NCBI GenBank assembly: GCA_034189165.1
Contig: JAXHVN010000053.1
Location: 12,973 to 76,972, forward strand
From: JAASSS01 sp021767745
Lineage (GTDB): Bacteria > Pseudomonadota > Gammaproteobacteria > UBA5335
Length of the DNA: 64,000 bases
Reading direction: 5' to 3'
The stretch's first letter is position 1. Each line of letters starts with the position of its first letter. Below, piece after piece: positions 42,528 to 50,291 of the stretch. Below the pieces are notes generated by a model, which was not told the origin of the DNA, ran no database searches, and saw nothing but the letters and a program-made list of their open reading frames with translations. Both the position numbers and the translations under genes were made by a program.

Positions 42528-44246
42528 ATGTCTGGCCCTCTCGCTCTTCGCCGCCGCGTGCTGACCATCGCGTGGCTGTGCTGCCTCTGCGTCCTGCTTG
42601 CGGGTTGCGCCGGCCAGCGACCCCGTGTGGCTCCGGCCGAACCGCCGGCCGAGATCGAGGATCCGGTGTTCTGGATCCTGCTGGCCGAGACGGCCATCCG
42701 GCGCGGGGAGTCGGAGCTCGGCGTCAACGCCTACGCCCGTGCGGCGGCGCTCACGCCCGATCCTGAGGTGGCGGCCCAGGCGACGAGGGTGGCGATGGCC
42801 GCCCAGCGTCCGGAACTGGCGCTGCGGTCGGCCCGCAGCTGGGTCGCGCAGGCGCCCGAGGATCGTCTGGGCTGGCAGGCGCTGACCGTGCTCGCCCTGC
42901 AGGCCGGCGAGGGCGAGCTCGCTACCACGGCTCTGCTGGCCACCGTGCGGCTGCATCCGGAAGGCGCCGCTGCCGGGTTGATGGAGCTGCCGGCGGTTTT
43001 TGGCCCGCTGGTCGCCGAACAGCCGGCCGAACTCGCGCTGTTCGAGCCGATCCGGCGGCAATACCCGCACCTGCGCGAGAGCCACTACGCCTACGCCGAG
43101 CTCGCCCTCGCCGCCGGCGAACCGGCAGCGGCGGCCGAGGCGCTCGCCGAAGTGCGCCAGCGTGCGCCCGGCTGGCTGCCGGGCCGCTCGCTGCGTCCGC
43201 GGGTGCTGCTGGCGCAGGGGCGCCAGGCGGCCGCCTTCGCCAGCATGGAGCAGTTGCTGAGCGCGCACCCGACGGTGCCCGAGCTGCGCCTCGGCTATGC
43301 CCGCATGCTGATCGACGCCGGGCGTCCGCAGGAGGCCAGGCGACAGTTCGAGCAGCTGCTCGACATCGATCCGGGCAATGGCGAGGTCACCTACGCGCTC
43401 GCGCTGCTGGCCTTCCAGACCGAAGATTTCGACGAAGCGCGCCGTTACCTGCTGCAGACGCTGGCCAGCGGCCGGCATCGGGACGAGGCCTACTTCTATC
43501 TCGGCCTGATCGACCGCCGCCGGGGCGCGCCGGAGGCCGCGCTGCGCTGGTTCTCGCAGATCCAGGGCGGTGAGCAGCTCATTCCGGCGCAGTTGCAGAT
43601 CGCCGATCTGCTGCGGGAGCGCGGCGAGCTCGACGAGGCCCTGACGCGGCTGCGGATCCTGCGCGAGGACAATCCCCAGGTCGCGCCGGTGCTCTACGTC
43701 GGCGAGGCCGAGTTGCTGCTGCGTGCCAATGAGGCCGGTGGCGCCTTCGAGCTGCTCGATGAGGCGCTCGAGCAGCATCCGGAGGTCCGGCCGCTGCGTT
43801 ATCTCTATGCCTTGGCAGCCGAGCAGATCGGTCGCCTCGAACTTGCCGAGCAGACCCTGCGGGCGATGCTGGCGGATGATCCGGACGATGCCGAGGCCGC
43901 CAACGCGCTGGGCTACATGCTGGTGGTGCACACCGAGCGGTTCGATGAGGCCGAGGCACTGCTGCGCCGCGCGCTGGCGCTGGCGCCCGAGAATCCGGCG
44001 GTGCTGGACAGCATGGGCTGGCTGCACTTCCAGCAGGGTGAGTACGCGCGCGCCGAGGTGCTGCTGCGTGAGGCCTACGAACGGGAGCCGGACCCGGAAA
44101 TCGCCACGCACCTCGGCGAGTTGCTGTGGATCACCGGGCGGCCCGACGAGGCTCGCCGCATCTGGCTGGATGCACTGCAGCAGGCGCCCGACGATCCGCT
44201 GCTGATCCGCACGCTGGAGCGGCTGGACGTCGATCTGGCGCGATGA
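42528..44246 (+). CDS. TPR-repeat outer-membrane lipoprotein
   Basis: A 572-residue lipoprotein: the signal ends in the lipobox LAGC at Cys27, followed by some 12 to 15 tetratricopeptide-like helical pairs across nearly the whole length (for example AEAANALGYMLVVHTERFDEAEALL in parts). TPR proteins are protein-binding scaffolds. The neighbourhood hemA / TPR / lolB is conserved in pseudomonads (PA4667 there, as I recall). Its partner is unknown. The stop overlaps the lolB ATG. Confidence 0.9.
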   Translation: MSGPLALRRRVLTIAWLCCLCVLLAGCAGQRPRVAPAEPPAEIEDPVFWILLAETAIRRGESELGVNAYARAAALTPDPEVAAQATRVAMAAQRPELALRSARSWVAQAPEDRLGWQALTVLALQAGEGELATTALLATVRLHPEGAAAGLMELPAVFGPLVAEQPAELALFEPIRRQYPHLRESHYAYAELALAAGEPAAAAEALAEVRQRAPGWLPGRSLRPRVLLAQGRQAAAFASMEQLLSAHPTVPELRLGYARMLIDAGRPQEARRQFEQLLDIDPGNGEVTYALALLAFQTEDFDEARRYLLQTLASGRHRDEAYFYLGLIDRRRGAPEAALRWFSQIQGGEQLIPAQLQIADLLRERGELDEALTRLRILREDNPQVAPVLYVGEAELLLRANEAGGAFELLDEALEQHPEVRPLRYLYALAAEQIGRLELAEQTLRAMLADDPDDAEAANALGYMLVVHTERFDEAEALLRRALALAPENPAVLDSMGWLHFQQGEYARAEVLLREAYEREPDPEIATHLGELLWITGRPDEARRIWLDALQQAPDDPLLIRTLERLDVDLAR

Positions 44247-44878
44247 GGCGCGGGCTGCTCGTGCTCGTGCTGCTGCTCAGTGCCTGCGCGCCGGCGCCGC
44301 CGCGCCAGGGTGCGCTGGCGCCGGGCCAGGTGCAGCAGGCATGGCAGCTGCGCCAGGCACAGCTCGAATGTCTTGATGCCTGGCGCCTGCAGGGCCGGCT
44401 GTCGATCCTCGCCGAGGGAGAACGCCGGGTGCTGCGACTGCGCTGGCTGCAGCGGCAGGAGGCCTTCGAGATGGCACTCTCGGCGCCGCTGAACCTCGGT
44501 GGCGGCGCACGCCTTCACGGCGACGGCCAGCGGGTCGTGCTGCAGCAGGGCGGGGGTGAGCAGGTGTTCGCGGCCTCGCCGGACGAGGTGCTGGCGCAGC
44601 AGCTCGGCCTGCAGGTGCCGGTGCAGGCCTTGCGGCGCTGGGTGCTCGGCCTGCCCGCCGGCCCGGCCGAGGTCGGCGCGCTGGACGGCGCCGGTCGACC
44701 GTTGTGGCTCTCGGGCGGCGGCTGGCGGATCGACATCGAGAGCTGGCAGGCGGTGCCGGCCACGCCGGCGCTCCCACAACGGCTGACCGTGCAGGGGCCC
44801 TCGCTGCGGCTGACGCTGCTGATCGATGCGTGGGAACTGCTGGCAGCCCCCTGCCAGATGGGCGGCAGCCGCGAATGA
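44243..44878 (+). CDS. lolB: outer-membrane lipoprotein receptor LolB
   Basis: Final acceptor that inserts lipoproteins in the outer membrane after LolA. It is itself a lipoprotein, with LSAC ending at Cys15, and has 211 residues. The core WRLQGRLSILAEGERRVLRLRW in parts and APLNLGGGARLHGDG fit the LolB barrel. It overlaps the TPR gene and ispE by 4 bp each; lolB-ispE adjacency is a gammaproteobacterial hallmark. Confidence 0.92.
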   Translation: MRRGLLVLVLLLSACAPAPPRQGALAPGQVQQAWQLRQAQLECLDAWRLQGRLSILAEGERRVLRLRWLQRQEAFEMALSAPLNLGGGARLHGDGQRVVLQQGGGEQVFAASPDEVLAQQLGLQVPVQALRRWVLGLPAGPAEVGALDGAGRPLWLSGGGWRIDIESWQAVPATPALPQRLTVQGPSLRLTLLIDAWELLAAPCQMGGSRE

Positions 44879-45723
44879 GCGCGGTCGGGGAGCTGCGCTA
44901 CCCGGCGCCGGGCAAGCTGAACCTGTTCCTGCACGTGCGCGGCCGGCGCGCCGACGGCTATCACGAACTTCAGACCCTGTTTCAGTTCATCGACTGGTGC
45001 GATGTCGTCAGGCTGCGTCCGCTGGCCGGTGGCGAGGTGCGCCGGCCGCTCGGCCCCGCCGGTGTGCCGGCCGCCGCGGACCTCGCCGTGCGCGCCGCCT
45101 GCCTGCTGCAGCGGCACTGCGATTGCCGGCAGGGCGTGGAAATCCGCATCGACAAGCAGCTGCCCATGGGCGGCGGCCTCGGCGGGGGCAGCTCGGACGC
45201 AGCCACGGTACTGGTGGCGCTGAACCGGCTGTGGTCGCTGGGACTCGGCGAGGCCGACCTGCTGGCGCTGGCACTGACGCTGGGCGCCGATGTGCCGGTG
45301 TTCGTCGCCGGCCACAGTGCCTGGGCCGAGGGCGTCGGTGAGCGCCTGCGGCCGGCGCAGCCGCCCGAGATGCGGTATCTGTTGCTCGTGCCGCCCGTCC
45401 ACGTCGACACCGGCGCCGTGTTCCGGGATGGCAGATTGACACGCAACAGCCCACCCGCAACAATGGAGGACTTCATGGCTGGACGAACGCGCAATGACTG
45501 CGAGGCGGTCGTTGCCCTGTTGCACCCCGAGGTCGGTGCGGCGCTGCAATGGCTGCGTCAGCACGCCGGGGAGGCGCAGCTGACGGGAACGGGCGCCTGC
45601 GTGTTTGCCCGTGTCTCGGGCCCCTCGGCCGCGTCGCTGCGTGCCCGGGCGCCGGCGAGGTGGTCGCCGCGGCTGGTGCGGGGCCTGAATGTCTCGCCGT
45701 TGCGGGCGGCGGCAGGTTCGTGA
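44875..45723 (+). CDS. ispE: 4-diphosphocytidyl-2-C-methyl-D-erythritol kinase IspE
   Basis: GHMP kinase of the MEP isoprenoid pathway, 282 residues. N-terminal APGKLNLFLHVRGRRADGYHEL and the ATP loop PMGGGLGGGSSDAATVL are typical; the C-terminal GTGACVFA block is the third motif. The start is set by the ATGA overlap with lolB. The tRNA-Gln gene begins 19 bp after the stop and is probably cotranscribed. Confidence 0.96.
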   Translation: MSAVGELRYPAPGKLNLFLHVRGRRADGYHELQTLFQFIDWCDVVRLRPLAGGEVRRPLGPAGVPAAADLAVRAACLLQRHCDCRQGVEIRIDKQLPMGGGLGGGSSDAATVLVALNRLWSLGLGEADLLALALTLGADVPVFVAGHSAWAEGVGERLRPAQPPEMRYLLLVPPVHVDTGAVFRDGRLTRNSPPATMEDFMAGRTRNDCEAVVALLHPEVGAALQWLRQHAGEAQLTGTGACVFARVSGPSAASLRARAPARWSPRLVRGLNVSPLRAAAGS

Positions 45724-45742
45724 CGCGGTGAATCCCGAATCT

Positions 45743-45817
45743 TGGGGTGTCGCCAAGTGGTAAGGCACGGGGTTTTGATCCCCGCATGCGCAGGTTCGAA
45801 TCCTGCCACCCCAGCCA
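45743..45817 (+). tRNA. tRNA-Gln (anticodon TTG)
   Basis: A 75-nt cloverleaf with encoded CCA. Acceptor arms TGGGGTG and CACCCCA pair, the D-arm and T-arm (GGTTCGAATCC) are standard, and the anticodon loop reads TTTTGAT with TTG. The same tRNA lies between ispE and prs in Pseudomonas. Confidence 0.97.
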
Positions 45818-45827
45818 GACCGGATCG

Positions 45828-45857
45828 ATCCCGTCGCCCGAGCGCGGCGGGATTTTT
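45828..45857 (+). terminator. Rho-independent terminator after tRNA-Gln
   Basis: Stem ATCCCGTCGC (45828-45837) with GCGGCGGGAT (45844-45853), including one G-T pair, loop of 6, then a T-run to 45857. It separates the TPR-lolB-ispE-tRNA unit from prs. Confidence 0.8.
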
Positions 45858-45893
45858 GTTTCTGTGGCGGTTTGATACGAGCGGAGCGCGGCC

Positions 45894-46853
45894 ATGATGT
45901 CGTCAGGCGATAGCAAGTACATGCTGTTTGCGGGGCAGGCAACGCCGCAGCTCGCCGCCGCGGTGGCCGAGCGGCTGGGCCTGGCGCTCGGGCAGGCGCA
46001 GGTCGACCGGTTCAGTGACGGCGAGATCAACGTCGACATCCGCGAGAACGTGCGCGGCCGCGAGATTTTCCTGCTCCAGTCCACCTGCGCGCCGACCAAC
46101 GACAACCTCATGGAACTGCTGGTGATGACCGACGCGCTGCGGCGCGCCTCGGCCCGTCGCATCACCGCGGTCATCCCCTACTTCGGTTACGCCCGGCAGG
46201 ATCGCCGGGTTCGCTCGGCGCGTGTGCCGATCACGGCCAAGCTGGTGGCGAACATGCTGGTGGCGGCCGGCGTGCGGCATGTCGTCACGATCGACGTCCA
46301 TGCCGACCAGATTCAGGGATTTTTCGACATCCCGGTCGACAATATCTACGCCTCCACGCTGATGCTGCACGATATCCACGCCCGCAACGAGCGCGACATC
46401 GTCATGGTGTCCCCGGATGTGGGCGGCGTGGTGCGGGCCAGAGCCGTCGCCAAGCGCTTGGACGATACCGATCTGGCGATCATCGACAAGCGCCGGCCGC
46501 GGCCCAACGAGGCGCAGGTGATGAACATCATCGGCAATGTCGAGGACAAGTTCTGTGTGCTGCTGGACGACATCGTCGATACAGCCGGCACGCTGTGCCA
46601 GGCAGCCGGCGCGCTGAAGCGGCAGGGGGCCCGCCGCGTGGTCGCCTACGCCACCCACGCCGTGCTGTCGGGGCGGGCAATCGACAATCTGCTCGGCTCC
46701 GAGCTCGACGAGCTGGTGGTGACCGATACGATCCCGTTGAACGAGGCGGCGAGCCGCTGCGACCGGATCCGCCAGCTGAGCGTGGCGCAGATCCTGGCCG
46801 AGACCATCCGGCGCATCACCACCGATGAGTCGGTGAGCTCCATGTATGCGTGA
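45894..46853 (+). CDS. prs: ribose-phosphate pyrophosphokinase Prs
   Basis: Makes PRPP for purine, pyrimidine, NAD, His and Trp synthesis. It has 319 residues, with FSDGEINVDIRENVRG, the pyrophosphate loop KRRPRPNEAQ and the PRPP motif CVLLDDIVDTAGTL. The start is ATG 45894 or the next codon, 45897. It has its own promoter presumably in the 36 bp after the tRNA terminator, though no clear -35/-10 pair is seen. Confidence 0.97.
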   Translation: MMSSGDSKYMLFAGQATPQLAAAVAERLGLALGQAQVDRFSDGEINVDIRENVRGREIFLLQSTCAPTNDNLMELLVMTDALRRASARRITAVIPYFGYARQDRRVRSARVPITAKLVANMLVAAGVRHVVTIDVHADQIQGFFDIPVDNIYASTLMLHDIHARNERDIVMVSPDVGGVVRARAVAKRLDDTDLAIIDKRRPRPNEAQVMNIIGNVEDKFCVLLDDIVDTAGTLCQAAGALKRQGARRVVAYATHAVLSGRAIDNLLGSELDELVVTDTIPLNEAASRCDRIRQLSVAQILAETIRRITTDESVSSMYA

Positions 46854-46864
46854 GTTTCTGTAGG

Positions 46865-46884
46865 CGCCGCAGCAGCGGCGTTTT
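46865..46884 (+). terminator. candidate terminator between prs and rplY
   Basis: Hairpin CGCCGC (46865-46870), loop AGCA, GCGGCG (46875-46880), then TTTT. The stem is short and the T-run brief, so partial read-through into rplY is likely. Confidence 0.5.
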
Positions 46885-46944
46885 CCGGCCCTGGTCGCGG
46901 GGCCTGGCAATCAGCCCGCCCGCTGTGGGCGGCAGGAGTGAAAG

Positions 46945-47586
46945 ATGAGTGTGGAAACCTTCGAGGTGACCGCGGAACTTCGGCAGGACCAGGGGAAAGG
47001 TGCGAGCCGCCGCCTGCGTCGGGCCGGCAAGGTGCCAGCGATCGTCTATGGCGGTCATGGTGAGCCCGTGCCCGTAACGCTGGAGTATCGCGAACTCAAG
47101 CAGCATCTGGAGCACGAGGCATTCTACTCGCACGTGCTGCAGCTCAAGCTCGACGGCGCCAGCGAGCAGGTGATCCTCAAGGATCTGCAGCGTCATCCCT
47201 ACCGGGAAATGATCTGGCACGTCGATTTCCAGCGCGTGGTCGCCGGCGAGGCGCTGCACGTGCAGGTGCCGCTGCATTTCGTCGGTGAGGAGAAGGCCGA
47301 GGGCGTGCGGCGCGGCGGCATCGTCTCCCGTCAGATCACGGAGGTCGAAGTCCGGTGTCTGCCGCGTGACATCCCCGAGTTCATCGAGGTGGACATCAGC
47401 GGGCTGGACATCGGTGATTCGCTGCATCTGAGCGATTTGCGGGTGCCGGAGGGCATCACGCTCGTCAACCTGGCGGAGGACAGCGAGCACGATCGCACCG
47501 TGGTCGCCATCGTGCCGCCGCGGCTGCCGGAGGCCGAGGCCCCGGAGGCGGAAGGCGAGCCGGGCGCAGGCGAGGCCGCGCCCTAG
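46945..47586 (+). CDS. rplY: 50S ribosomal protein L25 (Ctc-type)
   Basis: Binds 5S rRNA. It has 213 residues in the long form with a C-terminal TL5/Ctc domain: RRLRRAGKVPAIVYGG and HVDFQRVVAGEALHVQVPLHFVGE. The tail is acidic (PEAEAPEAEGEPGAGEA). It lies 91 bp after prs and 24 bp before pth. Confidence 0.96.
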   Translation: MSVETFEVTAELRQDQGKGASRRLRRAGKVPAIVYGGHGEPVPVTLEYRELKQHLEHEAFYSHVLQLKLDGASEQVILKDLQRHPYREMIWHVDFQRVVAGEALHVQVPLHFVGEEKAEGVRRGGIVSRQITEVEVRCLPRDIPEFIEVDISGLDIGDSLHLSDLRVPEGITLVNLAEDSEHDRTVVAIVPPRLPEAEAPEAEGEPGAGEAAP

Positions 47587-47610
47587 CAGGGCCTCGCGAC
47601 GAGCGTCGCT

Positions 47611-48204
47611 GTGGCCAGCGGACAGGCCGGCGTCGGCGCGATCGTCGGGCTGGGCAACCCCGGCGCGGAATATGCCGCCACCCGGCACAACGCCGGCTAT
47701 TGGTGGGTGGACCGGCTGGCGGGCCGCCACGGATTGCAATGGCGCGAGGATCGCAAGCTCCGGGTCGCGGTGGCGACCTGGAGCGTGCCCGGCATCGGGC
47801 CGATCCGGTTGGCGCGCCCGACGGGGTTCATGAACCACAGTGGCGGTCCGGTCGCCGCGCTCGTGCGCTATTTCGACATCGCGCCGGCGCGGCTGCTGGT
47901 CGTGCACGACGATCTCGACCTGCCGCCCGGCACGGTCCGGCTGAAGCAGGGCGGTGGCCACGGCGGCCACAATGGCCTGCGCGACATCCACCGTCACCTC
48001 GGTCCCGACTATCTACGGCTGCGGCTGGGTGTCGGCCACCCCGGCCAACGCGAAGCCGTGGTCGGCTACGTGTTGGCGCGTCCCCCGGCCGATGAGGCAG
48101 CGGCCATCGAGGCCGCCATCGATCGCAGTCTGGCCTGCACCGATTGGCTGCTGCGCGGTGAGTTCGAGCGGGCGATGCAGCAACTGCACACGCAAGCGAG
48201 TTAA
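47611..48204 (+). CDS. pth: peptidyl-tRNA hydrolase
   Basis: Recycles peptidyl-tRNA released from stalled ribosomes. It has 197 residues, with GLGNPGAEYAATRHNAGYWW (catalytic His region) and the DDLDLPPGTVRLKQGGGHGGHNGLRD block in two adjoining parts. It begins with GTG at 47611 and lacks a strong ribosome binding site. ychF follows 4 bp after the stop. Confidence 0.96.
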   Translation: MASGQAGVGAIVGLGNPGAEYAATRHNAGYWWVDRLAGRHGLQWREDRKLRVAVATWSVPGIGPIRLARPTGFMNHSGGPVAALVRYFDIAPARLLVVHDDLDLPPGTVRLKQGGGHGGHNGLRDIHRHLGPDYLRLRLGVGHPGQREAVVGYVLARPPADEAAAIEAAIDRSLACTDWLLRGEFERAMQQLHTQAS

Positions 48205-48208
48205 CGCC

Positions 48209-49297
48209 ATGGGCATCAAATGCGGAATCGTCGGCCTGCCGAACGTCGGCAAGTCGACCTTGTTCAACGCCCTGACCAAGGCCGAGATCGCGGCCGAGAA
48301 CTATCCGTTCTGCACGATCGATCCGAATGTCGGCGTGGTGGCGGTGCCGGACCCGCGGCTGCATGCACTGGCGGGCATCGTCCGGCCCGAGCGCGTGGTG
48401 CCGACGACGGTGGAGTTCGTGGACATCGCCGGTCTGGTGGCCGGCGCTGCAGCCGGCGAAGGGCTCGGCAACCAATTCCTCTCGCACATCCGCGAGACCG
48501 ACGCCATCGCCCACGTGGTGCGCTGCTTCGAAGACGCGGATGTGACGCATGTCTCCGGGCGCGTCGACCCGCTCGCCGATATCGACGTGATCGAGACGGA
48601 GTTGGTGCTGGCGGACCTGGCGACGGTCGGCCGGGCCCGACAGCGCTACGAGAAGCAGGCCAAGTCTGGCGACAAGCATGCCCGGCACATGCAGGCGTTG
48701 CTGGCCGAGGTCGAGGCGGAGCTCGACCAGGGGCGCGCGGTGCGGGCCCTGCCGCTGGATGCACAGGCGCGTGCCGATCTCCACGAACTGCACCTGCTGA
48801 CCGCAAAGCCGGTGATGTACGTCGCCAATGTCGACGAGGCCGGCGAGGACCGCGCGAAGCTGGCGGCGGTGCGGGCACGGGCGGCGGCGGAAGGCGCCCA
48901 GGTGGTCGAGATCTGCGCAGCGATCGAGGCCGAGATCGCTCAGCTCGATGCCGTTGATCGGGATGCTTTCCTCGAGAGCATCGGCCAGCAGGAGCCGGGG
49001 CTGGACCGGCTGATCCGCGCGGGCTACGAGCTGCTGGGCCTCGGGACCTACTTCACGGCCGGACCGAAGGAGGTCCGGGCCTGGACGGTGCGGCGGGGTG
49101 CCACGGCGCCACAGGCGGCGGCGGTGATCCACACGGATTTCGAGCGGGGCTTCATCCGTGCCGAAATCGTCGGCTACGACGACTACGTCGGCTGTGGTGG
49201 CGAGACGGGCGCGCGCGATGCCGGCCGCTGGCGCTTGGAGGGCAAGGAATACGTGGTGCAGGAAGGGGATGTGATCCACTTCCGTTTCAACGTCTAG
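48209..49297 (+). CDS. ychF: redox-regulated ATPase YchF (OLA1 family)
   Basis: TRAFAC-class P-loop protein that prefers ATP and binds ribosomes. It has 362 residues. G1 is GLPNVGKST, G3 is DIAGL, and the G4 position reads NVDE rather than NKxD, which explains the ATP preference. A C-terminal TGS domain ends GDVIHFRFNV. pth-ychF adjacency is widely conserved. Confidence 0.97.
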   Translation: MGIKCGIVGLPNVGKSTLFNALTKAEIAAENYPFCTIDPNVGVVAVPDPRLHALAGIVRPERVVPTTVEFVDIAGLVAGAAAGEGLGNQFLSHIRETDAIAHVVRCFEDADVTHVSGRVDPLADIDVIETELVLADLATVGRARQRYEKQAKSGDKHARHMQALLAEVEAELDQGRAVRALPLDAQARADLHELHLLTAKPVMYVANVDEAGEDRAKLAAVRARAAAEGAQVVEICAAIEAEIAQLDAVDRDAFLESIGQQEPGLDRLIRAGYELLGLGTYFTAGPKEVRAWTVRRGATAPQAAAVIHTDFERGFIRAEIVGYDDYVGCGGETGARDAGRWRLEGKEYVVQEGDVIHFRFNV

Positions 49298-49298
49298 C

Positions 49299-49327
49299 TT
49301 GACAATTCCGGGCCCTGCTCCGAGAAT
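49299..49327 (+). promoter_or_regulatory. sigma70 promoter of tRNA-Met
   Basis: Perfect -35 TTGACA (49299-49304), 17-nt spacer, -10 GAGAAT (49322-49327). The discriminator is GC-rich (TGCGCGCCCC), typical of stringently controlled stable RNA. It begins 2 nt after the ychF stop codon. Confidence 0.75.
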
Positions 49328-49361
49328 TGCGCGCCCCGGTTCGATAGCCGGGAAGACCCAA

Positions 49362-49438
49362 GGCTAGGTAGCTCAGCTGGTTAGAGCGCATCACTCATAA
49401 TGATGAGGTCGGCGGTTCGAGCCCGCCCCTAGCTACCA
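49362..49438 (+). tRNA. tRNA-Met, elongator (anticodon CAT)
   Basis: A 77-nt cloverleaf including CCA. The anticodon stem-loop (CATCACTCATAATGATG) is identical to E. coli elongator Met tRNA, so it is not the lysidine tRNA-Ile2 or initiator. The first acceptor pair would be G1-U72, a wobble, instead of the usual G-C. Confidence 0.95.
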
Positions 49439-49519
49439 ACTTCTCGATCCGCTCGTATCCTGTCGCTCCCTTCTGGCGCCCGCCGGACCAACGACAGCGC
49501 GGGCTGCCGGAGTGTCCCA

Positions 49520-49843
49520 ATGACCTACGTCGTCACCGAAAACTGCATCAAGTGCAAGTACACGGACTGCGTCGAGGTTTGCCCCGTGGATTGCTTCCAT
49601 GAGGGGCCGAACATGTTGGTGATCGATCCGGAGGAATGCATCGACTGCACCCTCTGCGAGCCGGAGTGCCCGGCCGAGGCCATCTTCTCCGAGGATGACC
49701 TGCCGGAGGATCAGGCGAAGTTCCTCGAGCTCAACGCGGAGCTCTCGCTGAAATGGCCGGTGCTGACCGAGCAGAAGGATCCGCCGGCCGACGCCGAGGA
49801 ATGGGACGGCAAGCCCGGCAAGCTGGAGCTGCTCGAGCGCTGA
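49520..49843 (+). CDS. fdxA: 7Fe ferredoxin FdxA
   Basis: Small electron carrier, 107 residues, matching Azotobacter-type 7Fe ferredoxins. Cys9, Cys17 and Cys50 should hold the [3Fe-4S] cluster; Cys21, Cys40, Cys43 and Cys46 the [4Fe-4S] cluster; Cys12 and Cys25 are extra. The C-terminal half is acidic, as usual. GGAG precedes the ATG. It stands alone between tRNA-Met and the convergent hemJ. Confidence 0.96.
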   Translation: MTYVVTENCIKCKYTDCVEVCPVDCFHEGPNMLVIDPEECIDCTLCEPECPAEAIFSEDDLPEDQAKFLELNAELSLKWPVLTEQKDPPADAEEWDGKPGKLELLER

Positions 49844-49850
49844 GGCGCCG

Positions 49851-50273
49851 CTAGAAAGGCTTCGCCACCGCCAGCAGCACGATCGCGATCAGCAGCAGCG
49901 AGGGCGCCTCGTTCACGATCCGGTAAAAGCGACTGTCGTGGCGGTTGCGCCCGGCGCGGAAGGTCCGCATCAGCTGCCAGAGATAGACGTGGTAGGCCAG
50001 CAGCGCCGCCACCAATGCAAGCTTCAGGTGCAGCCACCCCATCCCGCGATACGCCGCCCAGGCGTAATCGATGAGCAGCCAGCCGCCGAACAGGGCCGTG
50101 CCCGTGGCGCCTATCGTCATCATCGTGTAGAGCCGCCGCTCCATCGTGATGAACCGGCTAATGCTGATCGTGTCGCTCGTCTCGGCGTGGTAGACGAATA
50201 GCCGCGGCAGATAGAACAGTCCGGCGAACCACGTCACCATGAAGACGATGTGCAGGCCCTTCACCCAGAGCAT
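49851..50273 (-). CDS. hemJ: protoporphyrinogen oxidase HemJ-like (CopD family) membrane protein
   Basis: Four-helix membrane protein of 140 residues with conserved WVKGLHIVFMVTWFAGLFYLPRLFVYH, which holds the haem-ligand His and Arg of HemJ, and GWLHLKLALVAALLAYHVYL. HemJ oxidises protoporphyrinogen IX in many gammaproteobacteria lacking HemG/HemY. It is 18 bp after the CLC gene on the same strand. Confidence 0.88.
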   Translation of the reverse strand: MLWVKGLHIVFMVTWFAGLFYLPRLFVYHAETSDTISISRFITMERRLYTMMTIGATGTALFGGWLLIDYAWAAYRGMGWLHLKLALVAALLAYHVYLWQLMRTFRAGRNRHDSRFYRIVNEAPSLLLIAIVLLAVAKPF

Positions 50274-50291
50274 GGATTCTCCTCGGTCGGC

